From Pseudoalteromonas phenolica (GTDB lineage: Bacteria > Pseudomonadota > Gammaproteobacteria > Enterobacterales > Alteromonadaceae): DNA of 33,469 nucleotides. The DNA lies in NCBI RefSeq assembly GCF_005876835.1, contig NZ_PPSW01000023.1, positions 1 through 33,469 of the forward strand, given 5' to 3'. Within the stretch, counting starts at the first letter, position 1; each line of letters begins with the position of its first letter. Shown in pieces: positions 6,990 to 15,558 of the stretch. Made by a program: the position numbers and the translations under genes. Under the pieces are notes generated by a model, which was not told where the DNA came from, did no database searches, and saw only the letters and a list, made by a program, of their open reading frames with translations.

Positions 6990-9900
6990 ATGTTTAATAA
7001 AATTATAGATTGGTCTGTAAACAACCGACTCCTTATATTGATTGCCTTATTTGCCACTATTGTTGGCGCAATAATGGTGATCCCCAAACTGAACTTAGAT
7101 GCTTTCCCAGATGTAACCAATGTTCAAGTCGCTGTTAACACTGAAGCACCGGGGCTTGCAGCAGAAGAAGTGGAACAACTCATTACTTATCCGATTGAAG
7201 CGGTCATGTATGCGTTACCTGATGTTGAACAAGTACGTTCAATTTCCAAAACAGGATTATCTGGCGTTACTGTCGTCTTTAAAGAAGGGACAGATATCTA
7301 TTTTGCTCGGCAGCTCGTCTTTGAACGGCTTCAAGCAGCAAAAGAGTTGATACCTGACGGTGTAGGTACGCCTGAAATGGGACCAAATACGTCTGGGCTA
7401 GGACAAGTATTTCAATACTTGCTCGTGTCAGATAAAGACGCAGGATATGACTCAATGGCATTAAGAAGTTTAAATGATTGGATAATTAAATTGCTCATTA
7501 TGCCAGTCGATGGTGTCACCGACGTCTTATCTTTCGGCGGAAACGTTAGGCAGTATCAAGTTAACGTAGATCCATCTAAGCTCCTTGCATATAAATTATC
7601 ACAAGAAGATATCGTTAAGTCGCTTGATAGTAACAATGCCAACGTTGGCGGTTGGTATATGAATCGAGGGCAAGAGCAACTTGTCATCCGAGGAACAGGC
7701 TGGTTCGAAAGTGGTGAAGCAGGCATTAGCAACATTAAGCAAGTACCTGTAAAAACCGTTGATGGTACAGTCGTGACAGTTTCCGATATCGCCAAAGTCG
7801 AATTAGGCAGTGAGATTCGACAAGGTGCGGTCACTATGACCCGAAAAACAGCAGATGGAAAGGTTGAAAACTTGGGTGAAGTCGTATCAGGCATTGTGCT
7901 AAAACGTATGGGTTCAAATACAAAAGCAACCATTGATGGTATTAACGCAAGAATCCCTTTGATCAATCAGGCGTTACCTAACGGTGTTCGCTTCGAACCC
8001 TTCTATGATCAAGCTGATTTAATCGAAAAAGCAGTCAGTACCGTAGTAAATGCACTCTCACTTGCCTTTATCTTTATTTGTATCGTACTAGCACTTTTCT
8101 TAATGAATTTAAGAGCGACTTTTCTTGTCCTTATTTCGATCCCTATTTCAATAGGCATTGCGCTGATGATAATGGCTTGGTGGGGTATATCGGCAAACCT
8201 TATGTCGCTAGGTGGCATTGCGGTAGCAATTGGTATGCTGGTCGATGGCTCGGTTGTGATGGTTGAAAACATGTTTAAACATTTAAACCGACCAGACGCT
8301 ACTCATAAACAAAATGTGCAAGAACGCGTACCAAGTTCTGATATTGATCCACATGCTGTAGAGCAAGACGATCATGGAATTAAATTACGACTAAAACAAG
8401 CAGGGAAAGAAGTTGCAAGACCTGTCTTTTTTGCTGCATCTGTCATTTTGGTAGTGTTCTTACCTTTGTTTAGCTTTGAAGGCGTAGAAGCCAAACTCTT
8501 CCAACCGATGGCTGTTAGTATCATTTTGGCTATTATTTCGGCCATTGTAGTTGCTTTATTTATCGTTCCTGCACTTGCTACTTATATGTTCAAAAAAGGA
8601 GTGAAGGAGAGAGAAAGCTTTGTACTTAAACCATTAAATAACCTTTATAGAAAAGGGCTTAAGTTCGCACTTAAACACACCAAATTAATTGTATCAGCAT
8701 CCTTAATAATGGTTGTGTCTGCATTTTCAATCGTGCCTTATATTGGCACAGAGTTCGTTCCAGAACTGGAAGAAGGTACAATTAACTTAAGGGTTACACT
8801 CGCTCCTTCTTCAAGCTTGGATACAGCATTAAGTGTCGCACCTATCTTGGAGGATAAATTGATGGCATTTCCTGAAGTAACCTATGCGCTTAGCCGAATA
8901 GGACGAGCCGAAATCGGAGGTGATCCTGAGCCTGTTAATAATATTGAAATTTATATAGGTTTAAAGCCAGTCGCCGAATGGACCTCTGCCTCGAATCGCT
9001 ATGAACTGCAAAATAAAATGGAACGTTCTTTAGAAGAGTTTCCGGGTCTTTTACTCAACTTTTCTCAACCTATTGCGACACGAGTTGACGAACTATTATC
9101 TGGTGTAAAAGCACAATTAGCGATAAAACTTTTTGGCCCAAATCTAGACATATTGGCAGCTAAAGGGCAGGAAATTGAATTGGCAATCAAAGACGTTGAA
9201 GGCGCTAGAGATGTCGCTCTTGAACAAATCGCTGGTGAAGCTCAGTTAGTTGTAAAGCCTAACAGACAAGAGCTTTCTCGCTTTGGCCTTTCTGTCAGTG
9301 ATGTTATGGAAATTGTACGAGATGGCATTGGTGGTATAGAAGCAGGACAAATCATCAACGGTAATGAGCGTTATGATATATATGTGCGTATAGAAAAAGA
9401 ATATCGTAGTAATAAAGAAGCTATTTCTGATATTCGCATTCAGTCTCCAACAGGGGCTTGGGTTCGTCTGGGTGATGTAGCAACTGTCTCCTTTGAATCT
9501 GGCCCACCACAAGTGAGAAGAGACGACGTGCAAAGGCGTGTTGTTATCCAAGCCAACGTGCAAAATAGAGACATGGGTAGTGTTGTTACCGACATCAGTA
9601 AAGTCATCGCAGAAAAGGTTGATTTGCCTGCTGGTTACTCTGTTTCAATAGGTGGTCAATTTGAAAGTCAACAACGAGCACAACAACGGTTAGCTATAGT
9701 GGTTCCTCTATCTTTAGCCCTAATTGCTCTTTTGCTTTACTTCGCATTTGGCTCAGTTGGTCAAGCCATGTTGATTTTAGTTAATGTCCCATTAGCTGTT
9801 ATCGGCGGTGTTTTCTCCTTATATTTGTCTGGGCAATACTTGTCCGTGCCAAGCTCCGTTGGCTTCATTACACTATTTGGTGTTGCCGTGTTAAATGGTG

Positions 9901-10190
9901 TGGTTATGGTTGAGAGTATAAACCAACGAATTAGGGATGGCTTGGATGTTGCCCAAGCAGTATTTGAAGGAGCAACTTCGCGTTTAAGACCTGTTCTTAT
10001 GACAGCAATAACATCTGCATTAGGTTTAATACCGATGTTAATGTCAAATGGTGTAGGAGCTGAAATACAACGACCACTGGCAAGTGTTATAGTTGGTGGT
10101 TTGATAACAGCAACATTACTCACATTGTTTGTTTTGCCTGTTTTATATCGCTGGTTCTCCAAAAAGAAAATTGAGGAGTTATCCCGCTAA
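6990..10190 (+). CDS. CzcA/CusA-family heavy-metal RND efflux pump
   Basis: A 1066-residue inner-membrane proton/metal antiporter of normal family length. It has TM1 near residues 12-30, the periplasmic porter region with KLNLDAFPDVTNVQVAVNTE and SKTGLSGVTVVFKEGTD (HAE/HME hallmarks), six helices from about residue 340, a second porter domain (GTEFVPELEEGTINLRV) and the last six helices. The TM4 signature reads IGMLVDGSVVMVEN with D419 as proton-relay aspartate. This differs from the DFG-containing signature of CzcA and from the MVDAAIVMIEN form of CusA, so the cation cannot be assigned. A charged, His-containing loop follows TM4 (about residues 435-470). It is last in the operon, followed by a strong inverted repeat. 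Confidence 0.95.
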   Translation: MFNKIIDWSVNNRLLILIALFATIVGAIMVIPKLNLDAFPDVTNVQVAVNTEAPGLAAEEVEQLITYPIEAVMYALPDVEQVRSISKTGLSGVTVVFKEGTDIYFARQLVFERLQAAKELIPDGVGTPEMGPNTSGLGQVFQYLLVSDKDAGYDSMALRSLNDWIIKLLIMPVDGVTDVLSFGGNVRQYQVNVDPSKLLAYKLSQEDIVKSLDSNNANVGGWYMNRGQEQLVIRGTGWFESGEAGISNIKQVPVKTVDGTVVTVSDIAKVELGSEIRQGAVTMTRKTADGKVENLGEVVSGIVLKRMGSNTKATIDGINARIPLINQALPNGVRFEPFYDQADLIEKAVSTVVNALSLAFIFICIVLALFLMNLRATFLVLISIPISIGIALMIMAWWGISANLMSLGGIAVAIGMLVDGSVVMVENMFKHLNRPDATHKQNVQERVPSSDIDPHAVEQDDHGIKLRLKQAGKEVARPVFFAASVILVVFLPLFSFEGVEAKLFQPMAVSIILAIISAIVVALFIVPALATYMFKKGVKERESFVLKPLNNLYRKGLKFALKHTKLIVSASLIMVVSAFSIVPYIGTEFVPELEEGTINLRVTLAPSSSLDTALSVAPILEDKLMAFPEVTYALSRIGRAEIGGDPEPVNNIEIYIGLKPVAEWTSASNRYELQNKMERSLEEFPGLLLNFSQPIATRVDELLSGVKAQLAIKLFGPNLDILAAKGQEIELAIKDVEGARDVALEQIAGEAQLVVKPNRQELSRFGLSVSDVMEIVRDGIGGIEAGQIINGNERYDIYVRIEKEYRSNKEAISDIRIQSPTGAWVRLGDVATVSFESGPPQVRRDDVQRRVVIQANVQNRDMGSVVTDISKVIAEKVDLPAGYSVSIGGQFESQQRAQQRLAIVVPLSLALIALLLYFAFGSVGQAMLILVNVPLAVIGGVFSLYLSGQYLSVPSSVGFITLFGVAVLNGVVMVESINQRIRDGLDVAQAVFEGATSRLRPVLMTAITSALGLIPMLMSNGVGAEIQRPLASVIVGGLITATLLTLFVLPVLYRWFSKKKIEELSR

Positions 10191-10207
10191 TTCAATTTTC
10201 ATCAATT

Positions 10208-10253
10208 GTGAAGCTTCCGAATCAAGGAATATGAATTGGAAGCTTCACTTTAT
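10208..10253 (+). terminator. Probable terminator after the RND pump gene
   Basis: A perfect 11-bp inverted repeat GTGAAGCTTCC / GGAAGCTTCAC (10208-10218 and 10238-10248) with a 19-base loop, followed by TTTATT. The long loop and short T-run make it an imperfect intrinsic terminator, but it lies 18 bp after the pump stop codon, where the operon should end. Confidence 0.6.
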
Positions 10254-10347
10254 TGCTATCACTAAAAAGCTAGCTATTACGTAAAATTACTAATCTGATC
10301 GAATATTGAATTTGTTGAAGTCATTCTAGACTCCTTATTTTCGTTAT

Positions 10348-10575
10348 TTAATGAATTTTATTTCGAGACTTTAGTTGTTCCCTCATTTCTAAAACTCGAT
10401 CTGCTGAATAAGCTCCTGCTCTCATAACAACCAGTTCAACAAACGAAATATCAATTAACTTATGGTCAGCATCAATCACATAACAACTCCCACTATGTGT
10501 GTATATTTCTAACTTATCCTCATCAGCAGTTTTGCTAATAATTAGCCCATTTGCCATAAGAAACAGGTTACAAGG
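10348..10575 (-). pseudogene. 5'-truncated small protein with shared C-terminal module
   Basis: The minus-strand frame reads (C)NLFLMANGLIISK, then LEIYTHSGSCYVIDADHKL, then ELVVMRAGAYSADRVLEMRE, and ends at 10348. It aligns through most of its length with the reconstructed minus-strand protein at 25467-25763 (FTSIIVSK, IEIITHNGSCYSVGNEPKL, ELVIMRSRRYSP) and with the 102-residue protein at 25756. Those relatives have about 30 more N-terminal residues. Here that part is missing: upstream of about 10575 the DNA reads on the opposite strand as a KfrA-like gene. The frame can be extended to a TTG at 10596, but that codon lies in the KfrA-derived DNA. An ATG at 10557 would give 69 residues. Most likely a truncated relic. 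Function unknown. Confidence 0.55.
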
Positions 10576-11068
10576 TGGAAGTTCAGAGCGAATCAAGTTC
10601 GTTTGGTCTGAATACTTGTCTCAAAAAGAATCAATAATTGAAGAAGAAAATGACATTGAATTACCAGCAGAAATAGCTGAAAAATTGGAGAAGAACCAGC
10701 AAGCGACTATAACTCAACTTCAAAAGCTAGCAATAGAAAGCTACAAACTTGCACAGCAAGTAGCGGAAAAGAGAGTTAAGTCTACTATTGAAGACTATCA
10801 ATCTAAAATTATCAAATTTGAAGAATCTGAAAATCAAGCAAGTCTCGCTATTGAATCTGGTGATAAAAAAATTGATGATTTGGAATCTGAAATTGATCTT
10901 TTGCAATCTCGAAACGAAGAGCTAGTCGCTGAAAACTCCCGACTGCTTGGATTATTAGAAGCCAATGAAAGTCGTATCAAACAACTTGAAGTGAAAGAAG
11001 TAGCGTTAGATCAACTCCAGAGGTCTTATGGGAAATTAGAAGGACAACTTGAATTGTTGAAAAGATAG
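10566..11068 (+). pseudogene. 5'-truncated KfrA-like coiled-coil DNA-binding protein
   Basis: The plus-strand frame from about 10566 begins QGGSSERIKFVWSEYLSQ, which resembles the end of the KfrA N-terminal DNA-binding domain (the segment that usually reads GS..TI.KYL..W). It continues with ELPAEIAEKLEKNQQATITQLQKLA and a long coiled coil to the end (residues rich in E, Q, L and S with heptads, for example LESEIDLLQSRNEELVAENS). KfrA proteins are plasmid or island-borne autoregulators with N-terminal helix-turn-helix and C-terminal alpha-helical tail. The helix-turn-helix is absent here. Upstream residues available in this frame (from an ATG at 10499) come from antisense of the neighbouring small gene. 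Best read as a fragment left by recombination; a mobile-element origin is inferred. Confidence 0.55.
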
Positions 11069-11080
11069 GTAATGGTAAAT

Positions 11081-11108
11081 ATTAAGTGTAAATTCAGCTA
11101 ATCTTAAG
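11081..11108 (+). promoter_or_regulatory. PmrA-type operator upstream of the two-component operon
   Basis: Three half-sites at 11-bp steps: ATTAAG (11081-11086), ATTCAG (11092-11097), CTTAAG (11103-11108). A -10-like GATACT lies at 11117-11122, so the box covers the -35 region, as expected for direct activation by an OmpR-family regulator. The characterised PmrA box is CTTAAG-N5-CTTAAG. The site suggests autoregulation of the pair that follows. Confidence 0.75.
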
Positions 11109-11153
11109 TTTAACGCGATACTCTGAACAATATTTATTCAAAGGCATATTGCA

Positions 11154-11828
11154 TTGAAAGTTTTAATTATCGAAGACTCTACATCACTAAGGCGAAGCTT
11201 AAAAGTTGGGCTATCAAACTTAGGTTTTACCGTTGATGACACAGGAGATGGCTCCGAAGGTTTGAGTATGGTATTAGCTGGTGACTATTCTTTACTGATA
11301 TTAGACTTAATGCTGCCTTCAGTAGACGGTACGTCGATATTAAAGGCTATTCGAAAAGCGGCTATAGATATCCGTGTTTTAATTTTATCCGCGAAAGATC
11401 TTACAGAAGATAAAGTTGAGGGATTACTTAACGGTGCTGATGATTATCTCACCAAGCCCTTTTCTTTTGACGAACTACATGTCAGGTTGCTTTGCTTAAT
11501 GCGCAGAGGTAGTTTAAATGTCAACGATAGCACGATCAATATTGGTTCAATATCTTTAGATTTACATTTAAAATTACTCAAATGTGGTGAAACCGACGCT
11601 AACCTAACACCCAATGAATATAAAGTTGTTGAGTGCCTATTTACCAACCAAGGAAAAGTTATTTCACCTGAAAAACTTAGCGAATATCTTGCAGGGCAAT
11701 ATGATGCGATTGCGAAAAACTCTTTAGAAGCTCACCTTTCATCTGCCCGTAAAAAAGTTAAAGCGATAGGATATGAGCTTCCCATTAAAACCAAACGAGG
11801 TTTTGGTTACTTCGTAGAGAGTCATTAG
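11154..11828 (+). CDS. OmpR-family response regulator, PmrA/QseB-like
   Basis: A 224-residue regulator. The receiver domain holds the acidic pair E7-D8, phospho-acceptor D51 in LILDLMLP, switch S79 and K101 in LTKPF. The winged-helix DNA-binding domain covers about residues 127-222, with LTPNEYKVVECLFTNQGKVIS and the wing RGFGYFVE. The start is a TTG at 11154; the reading begins directly with KVLIIEDS, the usual start of the domain. The stop overlaps the GTG start of the kinase by one base, so the two are translationally coupled. The repeated CTTAAG operators in front of this gene and three neighbouring units, which match the known PmrA box, point to a PmrA-like regulator. Ortholog assignment is inferred from regulon content, not proven. 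Confidence 0.9.
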   Translation: MKVLIIEDSTSLRRSLKVGLSNLGFTVDDTGDGSEGLSMVLAGDYSLLILDLMLPSVDGTSILKAIRKAAIDIRVLILSAKDLTEDKVEGLLNGADDYLTKPFSFDELHVRLLCLMRRGSLNVNDSTINIGSISLDLHLKLLKCGETDANLTPNEYKVVECLFTNQGKVISPEKLSEYLAGQYDAIAKNSLEAHLSSARKKVKAIGYELPIKTKRGFGYFVESH

Positions 11829-13246
11829 TGAATTCAATCCATAAAAAATTAAGTCTCTATTTATCTATTTCAATCTCGATACTTTTAGTGTCAATTTTAT
11901 TAGCAACGGATATTAGTGTTGATACTTGGATCAGCGAACAATTCGACCGTGCGATGATTAACAAGGTAGGGTTACTAGAAACTTTAGTAGAAGAAGATGA
12001 GGAAGGGTTAGAATTTGATTTCGCTGGTGAATTTATGCCCGAATTTGAAGGAAAAGAAAATCCTGAATACTTCCAACTTTGGTATAAAGAAAAAGTGTTT
12101 GAACGCTCTGATACCTTAGAGTTTTTTGAAATAAAAGATCTCCCTAGACTGAATGTAAAACTAGACGGGTTAATTATTCAAGACACGGTATTACCGGATG
12201 GTCGAGATGGCAGAATGCTTTATACAAAGTTTTTACCTCAGATTGATTCAGATCTTCGAGAGACACTTGGAGTTAGCAGAGAAGAGTTTGCAAAAAATCA
12301 AAAAACTATGGAGTTTGCTTATGCACTAAGCAGAGAAGAGTTAGACTATGTTCTTTGGTTTGTTGATATCATTTTTATTGTCACTTCGATACTTGCCGTT
12401 TTTGCTGTCAGAAAAATCGTCACGATTGTTGTGATAAATAGTTTAAAGCCCATAGATGATTTTAATAATCAACTCAGTAAGGTCAGTTTGAACTCTGATA
12501 ACCTAGCCGTGTCTGTCAAAAACTTACCTCAAGAACTTGTACCAATTGCAAATGGTGTTAACCAATTTATAAAGGAAAACCATAGCTTATATATGCGGGA
12601 ACAACGTATAACCTCTGACATTGCGCACGAATTAAAGACCCCTATCGCTGAGCTTCTAAGCTTGAGCGAAGTAGCTTTAAAGTTCCCTCATGAAAAACAA
12701 ATTACTGATCATCTTGCTAACGATGTGTACGAAATATCTTCTCGATTAAAACATATTGTTAATAGCATTATGTTATTACAAAAAAGCAGTAGTTCGCGTG
12801 ATTTACCCAAGAGCGAAGTGGACATAACTGAACTACTCAGTGATATTATCAGTCGAGAGAATTTAAGCCGTAGAGAAGTAAAAATACAGCACCAAGTAAA
12901 TCCTGTTATTGTTGAAACGAATCGATTTGCTTTAGATACTGTGCTTTCGAATTTAATCAATAATGCATTTTTTTACAGCCCCAATGACACAGCGATTGAA
13001 GTATTGATATCAAAATCATCAGACGAAAAAGCAGTCATAGAAATTTCAAATATCAGTAATCAAGAATGCCAACAAGCGGATTTACAGTCTTTTTTTGATC
13101 CTTTATGGCAAAAAGACGAATCTCGAACATCAACCGAGCGCTTTGGCTTAGGGTTAGCAATCGTAAAATCCTATTGTAATAAATTAGGTGCAAGCGTTTC
13201 CGTAACGCTCGTTGACAGGACGATAACCTTTACTGTGTCGCTGTGA
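11828..13246 (+). CDS. Sensor histidine kinase, PmrB/QseC-like
   Basis: A 472-residue membrane kinase starting at GTG. TM1 is about residues 10-27. A periplasmic domain of about 145 residues carries a strongly acidic stretch (LVEEDEEGLEFDF, about 53-65) and reads like 2CSK_N sensor regions (PEYFQLWYKEKVFERSDTLE). TM2 is about 176-197. HisKA has H267 in DIAHELKTPIAE, and the N-box is VLSNLINNAFFYSP. The catalytic domain has a G2 box FGLGLAIVKSYC, but the usual DNGPG box is degenerate (EISNISNQE), as also happens in some QseC-type kinases. The acidic patch would suit sensing of cations or cationic peptides, as in PmrB and PhoQ; that is inference. The stop overlaps the start of the next gene. 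Confidence 0.88.
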   Translation: MNSIHKKLSLYLSISISILLVSILLATDISVDTWISEQFDRAMINKVGLLETLVEEDEEGLEFDFAGEFMPEFEGKENPEYFQLWYKEKVFERSDTLEFFEIKDLPRLNVKLDGLIIQDTVLPDGRDGRMLYTKFLPQIDSDLRETLGVSREEFAKNQKTMEFAYALSREELDYVLWFVDIIFIVTSILAVFAVRKIVTIVVINSLKPIDDFNNQLSKVSLNSDNLAVSVKNLPQELVPIANGVNQFIKENHSLYMREQRITSDIAHELKTPIAELLSLSEVALKFPHEKQITDHLANDVYEISSRLKHIVNSIMLLQKSSSSRDLPKSEVDITELLSDIISRENLSRREVKIQHQVNPVIVETNRFALDTVLSNLINNAFFYSPNDTAIEVLISKSSDEKAVIEISNISNQECQQADLQSFFDPLWQKDESRTSTERFGLGLAIVKSYCNKLGASVSVTLVDRTITFTVSL

Positions 13247-15456
13247 TGAAAAAGCTCCTTAATCTCATTCTGGTTTCACTTAGTTTAACTCATTTAGGCA
13301 TTAGCTTTGCAGATGAAGCTATCATTGATAATGTTCTACCGTGGCAAACAGTTAAACTAAACACCACTAGTTACCAAGTTATTCCACAAACACTCACAAA
13401 AACAGAATGCAACTTTCATTACCAAATTTTAACGACTGAGTTAGGTATGTATCTAAGAGTTTTTGCTCCAACGAACACACCATTAAGAGTTAGAACTCAG
13501 GAAAACGATACACTGTTTACTAATGATCACATCCAAGTAATGTTGGATATGAACAACACTGGGCAAACCAGTTATGTATTCTCGGTCAATCATCAGGGTT
13601 ATTTTTATGATGGCATATATAAACAGAATAAAGAGTTAGATTTAGACTGGGATAGTCAGTGGCAATTTAAAACCAAAATATCTACCAATTCATGGAAGGC
13701 AGAAATTTACATCCCTTGGTCTTCTATGTCTTTCTCAATTCAAGATCGCAATGAATTTGGTCTATCAATTAATCGTTTTGATGAATCTACCAATGCAACC
13801 TACTCCTCTATTCCAGCAAATAGTTCAATGAATAGCTTTTTGACAAATTTCAGCAAAAAAAAGGTTAAAATAAGCAATCAATCAAGCCTAGATATTTTTC
13901 CATACATTTCAGCGAATAAGGACATTGCAAACAATAAAAATGCTGTTGACATTGGTGCTGAAATATTCTGGAAACCGACGAAAAGCCAACAATTAAGTGC
14001 AACTATCAACCCTGATTTTGGGCAGGTCGAGTCTGATGAACTGGTCGTAAATTTTTCAGCTATTGAAAGCTTCTTTTCAGAGAAACGACCTTTTTTCAAT
14101 GAAAACCAAAGCATATTTGATGTTGCAGGTCCAGAGACCCTTAGAGTAGTTCATACGCCAAGAATTGGCGGGGATTCATATTATGATGATGATTATTCAG
14201 GCGAGTTGGATGCTGCATTAAAATACACGTTTAGTAGTAACCAAATGGATTTTGGGCTTATATCAGCTTTTGAAAATTCTAATACAGGACAAAAAGGCCG
14301 CGATTTTTGGTTAATGAGAAGCCAATATCATGTTGATTCTAATACCTTAGGTGCATCTATTAATTGGGTTACCACACCAAGTATTGATCGTGAGGCAATT
14401 ATTATTGAATCTGATTTTAATTATGCATACTCAGAAGATACTGAGCTAAAATTAGGTATTATTAGATCTGAAATAAAACAAGACACTTCAACAACGAATG
14501 ACTTAGGTTGGTGGATCACTGGCAGCACAGAGCCATTGGAACAACATAGCCATGAATTCAGTCTTTTCAGCTATGGGAAAGACTTACAGTTAAATGATAT
14601 AGGTTATGTTAAACGCGTAAATCGTAAGCAATTTGAGTATCAATACCAATATAAGATCCCGAATTTAAATTTATGGTCAATTAGAGATATCTCATTCGCT
14701 GTAGAGACTGAAATTAAAACAAACCATCAAGGTGAAGAATTACCCCTCATTGCTGGAGGAGGAATCGAACTTGTTACAGACACTGAGTTTGAATATCAGT
14801 TTTCTGTTGAATACGGCTCTTCGGGTTACGATGATTTACTAACTAGGAGAAATAATTCCGTTTGGTTACCTTCATTTTATATTTCAGAGTTAGAAATAGA
14901 TTCTCCTGAATATAACTGGGGTACATTTGGTGTGGAACTTGAGCTTGGTACTGAGGGAATATCTGGTCGCTTTTACAATATTGAAAGCAGCATTGAACAG
15001 CAGTTCAATGACAATATCTATTTTGTGGTAACACTGTCTCAATACAACAGTAACAGTTGGCTTGATTGGGATGAAGATAATATCATAAATGAATATAATT
15101 TTACTGAACAAGGAATAGAGCTTAGCCTTGACTATCAAATTAGTGATAATCATGAATTACGTCTTAAATTTGAGTCCGTAATAGGCAAAGCACAGCACAT
15201 AAATCAATATCACGTCGGAACCGATGGTAGCTTGAGTTCTATTGGTCATCTGGAAGACTTTTCATTTGCCGAAAGCGCTTTTCAACTTCGCTATAAATAC
15301 GCTTTAAGTAAACTCACTGCATTTTATCTCAGCTATGGGTTTGGTGGAGAGTTTGAAGATGATATAGCTAAATTTGGACAACGTAATTTATACAAGAAAG
15401 CTATCGAAACTCAAGACGATCACAATATATTCGCTAAAATTCGACTTCATTTTTAA
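13246..15456 (+). CDS. DUF5916 outer-membrane beta-barrel protein with CBM9-like N-terminus
   Basis: A 736-residue protein. The ATG at 13246 overlaps the kinase stop (TGATG), so it is preferred over the GTG three bases upstream. Signal peptide about residues 1-22 (LSLTHLGISFA). Residues about 50-195 resemble a carbohydrate-binding family 9 like sandwich (DHIQVMLDMNNTGQTSYVF, WKAEIYIPWSSMSF). The DUF5916 core follows with ATINPDFGQVESDE, FFSEKRPFFNENQSIF and RVVHTPRIGG. The rest is alternating beta-strands typical of an outer-membrane barrel, ending in IRLHF with a terminal aromatic. The family has no settled biochemical role. Being third in the two-component operon is the useful clue: it is probably co-expressed with lipid A modification, perhaps in an outer-membrane maintenance or transport function. 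Confidence 0.85.
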   Translation: MKKLLNLILVSLSLTHLGISFADEAIIDNVLPWQTVKLNTTSYQVIPQTLTKTECNFHYQILTTELGMYLRVFAPTNTPLRVRTQENDTLFTNDHIQVMLDMNNTGQTSYVFSVNHQGYFYDGIYKQNKELDLDWDSQWQFKTKISTNSWKAEIYIPWSSMSFSIQDRNEFGLSINRFDESTNATYSSIPANSSMNSFLTNFSKKKVKISNQSSLDIFPYISANKDIANNKNAVDIGAEIFWKPTKSQQLSATINPDFGQVESDELVVNFSAIESFFSEKRPFFNENQSIFDVAGPETLRVVHTPRIGGDSYYDDDYSGELDAALKYTFSSNQMDFGLISAFENSNTGQKGRDFWLMRSQYHVDSNTLGASINWVTTPSIDREAIIIESDFNYAYSEDTELKLGIIRSEIKQDTSTTNDLGWWITGSTEPLEQHSHEFSLFSYGKDLQLNDIGYVKRVNRKQFEYQYQYKIPNLNLWSIRDISFAVETEIKTNHQGEELPLIAGGGIELVTDTEFEYQFSVEYGSSGYDDLLTRRNNSVWLPSFYISELEIDSPEYNWGTFGVELELGTEGISGRFYNIESSIEQQFNDNIYFVVTLSQYNSNSWLDWDEDNIINEYNFTEQGIELSLDYQISDNHELRLKFESVIGKAQHINQYHVGTDGSLSSIGHLEDFSFAESAFQLRYKYALSKLTAFYLSYGFGGEFEDDIAKFGQRNLYKKAIETQDDHNIFAKIRLHF

Positions 15457-15488
15457 TCCTAGCTCGATTTTATAAAGATTGTACAAAG

Positions 15489-15516
15489 TTTCAGTTTGAA
15501 CTAAGCGAATCTTAAG
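15489..15516 (+). promoter_or_regulatory. PmrA-type operator upstream of the PAP2-EptA operon
   Basis: TTTCAG (15489-15494), ACTAAG (15500-15505) and CTTAAG (15511-15516) at 11-bp steps, with A/T-rich spacer sequences nearly the same as at 18805. A weak -10 (TTTAGT, 15525-15530) follows at the same distance as in the two-component promoter. The gene it serves starts at 15559. Confidence 0.75.
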
Positions 15517-15558
15517 TTTCAATATTTAGTATGAAATCACTAACATTAAGGTGATTTT

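Noticed and set aside
6990..10190. Naming the pump cusA or czcA
   Set aside because: The TM4 signature fits neither exactly, so substrate and symbol are left open.
10499..10565. N-terminal part of the 189-residue plus-strand frame as a real protein start
   Set aside because: It is antisense to the conserved part of the module gene on the other strand; homology to KfrA-like proteins begins only near 10566.
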